Of a DNA stretch of 64,000 nucleotides, positions 61,807-64,000 are shown in pieces. Below the pieces are notes generated by a model. The model was given only the letters and a program-made list of their open reading frames with translations, was not told the DNA's origin and made no database searches. Both the position numbers and the translations under genes were made by a program. The DNA is from Citrobacter europaeus (GTDB lineage Bacteria; Pseudomonadota; Gammaproteobacteria; Enterobacterales; Enterobacteriaceae): the NCBI GenBank assembly GCA_020099315.1, contig CP083650.1, positions 3,224,001-3,288,000 of the forward strand, read 5' to 3'. Numbering within the stretch: position 1 is the first letter of the stretch; each line of letters begins with the position of its first letter.

Positions 61807-62931
61807 TTAGAACTGGTAAACCAGACCCAGTGCTACGATATCATCGGTAGCAATACCTGCTGCCTGGGTAAACGCATTGTCATCCAGCAGGTTGATTTTG
61901 TAATCAACATAAGTAGACATGTTTTTGTTGAAGTAGTAAGTCGCGCCAACATCAACGTATTTCACGATATCCTGGTCACCGTAGTTGGTGAAGCCATTGC
62001 TGATGTCTTTGCCTTTTGACTGCAGGTAAGCCACGGAAGGACGCAGACCGAAATCGAACTGGTACTGTGCCACAACTTCAAAGTTCTGAGCTTTATCTGC
62101 GAAGCCATATGCAGCAGTGCGGTTGCTACCGTTAGAGGTACCGAAACGGGTTGCGTTATAGGACTGGGAGTACTGTGCGGCCAGGTAAACGTTGTTAGCG
62201 TCGTATTTCAGACCACCGGTATAAACCGTTGCACGGTCACCGTTACCGTACACGCCAAGAGCATTCTGATCAGCGGTACGTTTAGAGGTAGTGATCGCAC
62301 CACCAATACCAAAGCCAGAGCCGAGATCGTAAGTCAGGGAGCCGCCGTAACCATCGCCATTCTGGGTCAGCAGGCTACGACCAGCTTCGTTTTCACCGCT
62401 TACGCTGCCATTTTTACCCTGGTACTGCAGGGCAAAGTTCAGACCATCAACCAGGCCAAAGAAATCTGTGTTACGGTAGGTCGCATAACCGTTACCACGC
62501 TGCTGCATGAAGTTGTCCGCACCGTAGGTATCACCGCCGAATTCTGGCAGGACGTCGGTCCAGGACGTTACATCATAAGTTACACCGTAGTTACGACCGT
62601 AGTCGAAAGAACCTGCATCAGCGAATTTCAGACCTGCGAATGCCACACGCGTCCAGGCGTCGTTGCTGGATTCACTCTGGTTACCTTGAATCTGGTATTC
62701 CCACTGGCCGTAACCGGTCAGTTGGTCGTTAACCTGGGTTTCGCCTTTGAAGCCGATACGCATGTAAGTCTTGTCACCATCATCACCTTTGTTGTCGGAG
62801 AAATAGTGCAGACCGTCGACTTTGCCGTACAGGTCTAATTTGTTGCCGTCTTTGTTATAAATTTCAGCCGCATTTGCTGCGCCTGCTACCAGCAGTGCTG
62901 GTACCAGGAGGGACAGTACTTTAACTTTCAT
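61807..62931 (-). CDS. ompC: Outer-membrane porin C
   Basis: This 374-residue trimeric general porin has a 21-residue signal ending in GAANA-AEIYNKDG. A 16-strand barrel ends with the terminal phenylalanine of GLVYQF, the outer-membrane assembly signal. Loop 3 contains the PEFGGDTY constriction segment. It is seven residues longer than E. coli K-12 OmpC; differences cluster in surface loops. OmpR boxes lie upstream, and micF is divergent from it. Confidence 0.96.
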   Translation of the reverse strand: MKVKVLSLLVPALLVAGAANAAEIYNKDGNKLDLYGKVDGLHYFSDNKGDDGDKTYMRIGFKGETQVNDQLTGYGQWEYQIQGNQSESSNDAWTRVAFAGLKFADAGSFDYGRNYGVTYDVTSWTDVLPEFGGDTYGADNFMQQRGNGYATYRNTDFFGLVDGLNFALQYQGKNGSVSGENEAGRSLLTQNGDGYGGSLTYDLGSGFGIGGAITTSKRTADQNALGVYGNGDRATVYTGGLKYDANNVYLAAQYSQSYNATRFGTSNGSNRTAAYGFADKAQNFEVVAQYQFDFGLRPSVAYLQSKGKDISNGFTNYGDQDIVKYVDVGATYYFNKNMSTYVDYKINLLDDNAFTQAAGIATDDIVALGLVYQF

Positions 62932-63262
62932 GTTATTAACCCTCTGTTATATGCCTTTATTGCTTTTTTATGCCACTGCATACTGATTAAGGTCATTAAC
63001 CAGTCGGCAACTTCATTCTCCGCAAAAACACAGAATAATCCAACACGAATATGATACTAAAACTTTTAAGGTGTTTCATTTATCCACATAGGTGTTTCTA
63101 AATGTTAATAAGAGGGAACTTTTTAAAATTCAAAAAACAGGAAAAATAAGCACAAATAATCAAGAATTATTGAAATTTAATTAAAAATCAGCAAGTTATA
63201 ATGCAATTAGTTATAGCACTGAATGACAAAACAAAATCTTCACTCGCAACTAAAATAGACTC
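62932..63262. promoter_or_regulatory. ompC/micF divergent control region with OmpR boxes
   Basis: This AT-rich 331-base region matches the E. coli ompC promoter in layout. Tandem OmpR-type repeats with GTGTTTC cores occur at 63070-63108 (minus strand: GAAACACC, twice). The ompC -10 region is near 63045-63058 (minus strand TATCATATTC). The ompC ribosome site GAGGG lies eight bases before its ATG. The sites between would also serve micF. Confidence 0.75.
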
Positions 63263-63355
63263 GCTATCATCATTAACTTTATTTATTACCGTCATTCATT
63301 CATGAATGTCTGTTTACCCCTATTTCAACCGAATGCTTCGCGTTCGGTTTTTTTT
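63263..63355 (+). ncRNA. micF: MicF antisense RNA
   Basis: This 93-base trans-acting RNA represses ompF translation with Hfq. It starts GCTATCATCATTAACTTTA, the segment that pairs with the ompF leader, and is nearly identical to E. coli micF. It ends in a stem AACCGAATGC/GCGTTCGGTT followed by a T run. It lies divergent from ompC, as in E. coli. A few base changes lie in the middle and in the terminator stem. Confidence 0.95.
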
Positions 63356-63572
63356 TACTCTTCTTTACACAAAACTTACCGTTCTGTGCTACCGATGAAA
63401 AACCATAACGACTATTAACTATCTCATAGAGTCGTATCCAGATATAAATCTGATTAATAATTTCTTGTTATTTAATGCTAAATGTATACATTCCGTACAA
63501 ATATTTGTACTCGCTTTTATCCACTGTACACCTTTGCATCATGATGGCTGCAACAAAATGAGGGGCGGAAAA
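63356..63572 (+). other. Leader region between micF and rcsD
   Basis: This 217-base AT-rich stretch probably carries the rcsD promoter. I see no RNA gene or strong repeat in it. Confidence 0.35.
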
Positions 63573-63674
63573 ATGCGGGCCATGCGGCGTGGTGTAAGTG
63601 TGGCAATTCATACATTACCCTTTATACTGCCCCTTCATCTTTGGCGTCGTTTAACAGGTCATAAACACGAATGA
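63573..63674 (+). CDS. Possible small ORF coupled to rcsD
   Basis: A 33-codon ORF starts MRAMRRGVSVAIHTLP and ends GHKHE. AGGGG at 63561-63565 lies seven bases before its ATG. Its TGA overlaps the rcsD ATG as ATGA, a translational-coupling arrangement, while rcsD itself has only a weak ribosome site. The peptide is basic with a hydrophobic middle (VAIHTLPFILPLHLW). Other in-frame ATGs occur at 63558 and 63582. I know of no named homologue. Confidence 0.35.
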   Translation: MRAMRRGVSVAIHTLPFILPLHLWRRLTGHKHE

Positions 63675-64000
63675 GTCAGTCTGACACAACGGCTTCTACC
63701 CGATTCTCCCTGCTACCGGGAAGTATTACCCGTTTCTTCTTATTACTGATCGTTGTGCTGTTGGTGATGATGGGCGTTATGGTCCAAAGCGCCGTCAACA
63801 CCTGGTTAAAGGATAAGAGCTATCAGATTGTTGATATCACCCACGCCATTCATAAAAGGGTCGATACCTGGCGATACGTGACCTGGCAAATCTATGACAA
63901 TATTGCCGCCTCAGCCAGTTCGTCGGGCGCTGAAGGATTACAGGAAACGCGTCTGAAACAAGACGTCTACTATCTTGAGAAGCCGCGTAGAAAGACCGAG
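63671..64000 (+). CDS. rcsD: Phosphotransferase RcsD, N-terminal part (runs off right edge)
   Basis: The first 110 codons of the Rcs phosphorelay intermediate (YojN) are in the window. RcsD passes phosphate from RcsC to RcsB in envelope-stress signalling. Its start, MSQSDTTASTRFSLLPGSI, is followed by a first transmembrane helix (FFLLLIVVLLVMMGVMVQS). The start of the periplasmic domain then follows, with LKDKSYQIVDITHAIHKR very close to E. coli RcsD. The histidine phosphotransfer domain lies beyond the window. Confidence 0.95.
   Translation, partial: MSQSDTTASTRFSLLPGSITRFFLLLIVVLLVMMGVMVQSAVNTWLKDKSYQIVDITHAIHKRVDTWRYVTWQIYDNIAASASSSGAEGLQETRLKQDVYYLEKPRRKTE

Noticed and set aside
1..64000. 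CRISPR arrays, insertion sequences, rRNA genes or complete prophages
   Set aside because: No regularly spaced repeats, transposase, integrase or rRNA sequence was seen. The only mobile-element trace is the Icd-like remnant.

Overview
The window is enterobacterial chromosome. Gene order from psuK to rcsD follows the E. coli K-12 backbone: psuK, fruAKB, setB, yeiW, efpL, yeiQ, yeiR, lpxT, mepS, pdeN, yejABEF, yejG, bcr, rsuA, radD, rplY, yejKLM, proL, narP, ccm, nap, eco, mqo, yojI, alkB, ada, apbE, ompC, micF, rcsD. Most backbone proteins have exactly or nearly the E. coli length. The three inserted blocks and the OmpC sequence point to a relative of E. coli and Salmonella; Citrobacter is my best guess, but the genus cannot be proven from the sequence alone.

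Three accessory blocks sit in this backbone. (1) 280-4028, between psuK and fruA: a HypT/YjiE-like LysR regulator diverging from an aspartate/glutamate racemase and a DcuA-type dicarboxylate/aspartate carrier, followed by a small DUF903 lipoprotein. (2) 10480-18281, between efpL and yeiQ: a decayed Icd-like phage gene, a torCAD N-/S-oxide reductase operon, a divergent MocR-type (GntR plus aminotransferase fold) regulator, and a mannonate dehydratase (uxuA) diverging from yeiQ. (3) 54374-57020, between mqo and yojI: a STAS-less SulP anion carrier overlapping tail-to-tail with an MgtE magnesium channel.

The backbone holds several functional units. The fructose PTS operon fruBKA has two Cra operators. 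The yejABEF genes encode a peptide ABC importer. Envelope genes are lpxT, mepS, yejM and ompC with the antisense RNA micF. Translation genes are efpL, rsuA, rplY and tRNA-Pro(GGG). The alkylation-repair block is ada-alkB. The long minus-strand run napFDAGHBC-ccmABCDEFGH makes periplasmic nitrate reductase together with the cytochrome c maturation machinery its hemes need; narP, the response regulator that drives nap, lies convergent at its end. The torCAD pentaheme cytochrome would depend on the same Ccm system.

The core genes look intact. The one clearly broken gene is the Icd-like remnant beside torD, which seems to supply the last codons of torD. Points most worth following up are the MocR-controlled torCAD, the uxuA/yeiQ pair with UxuR-like operators, a perfect FNR-type palindrome between yejG and bcr, and a small ORF overlapping the rcsD start by ATGA.
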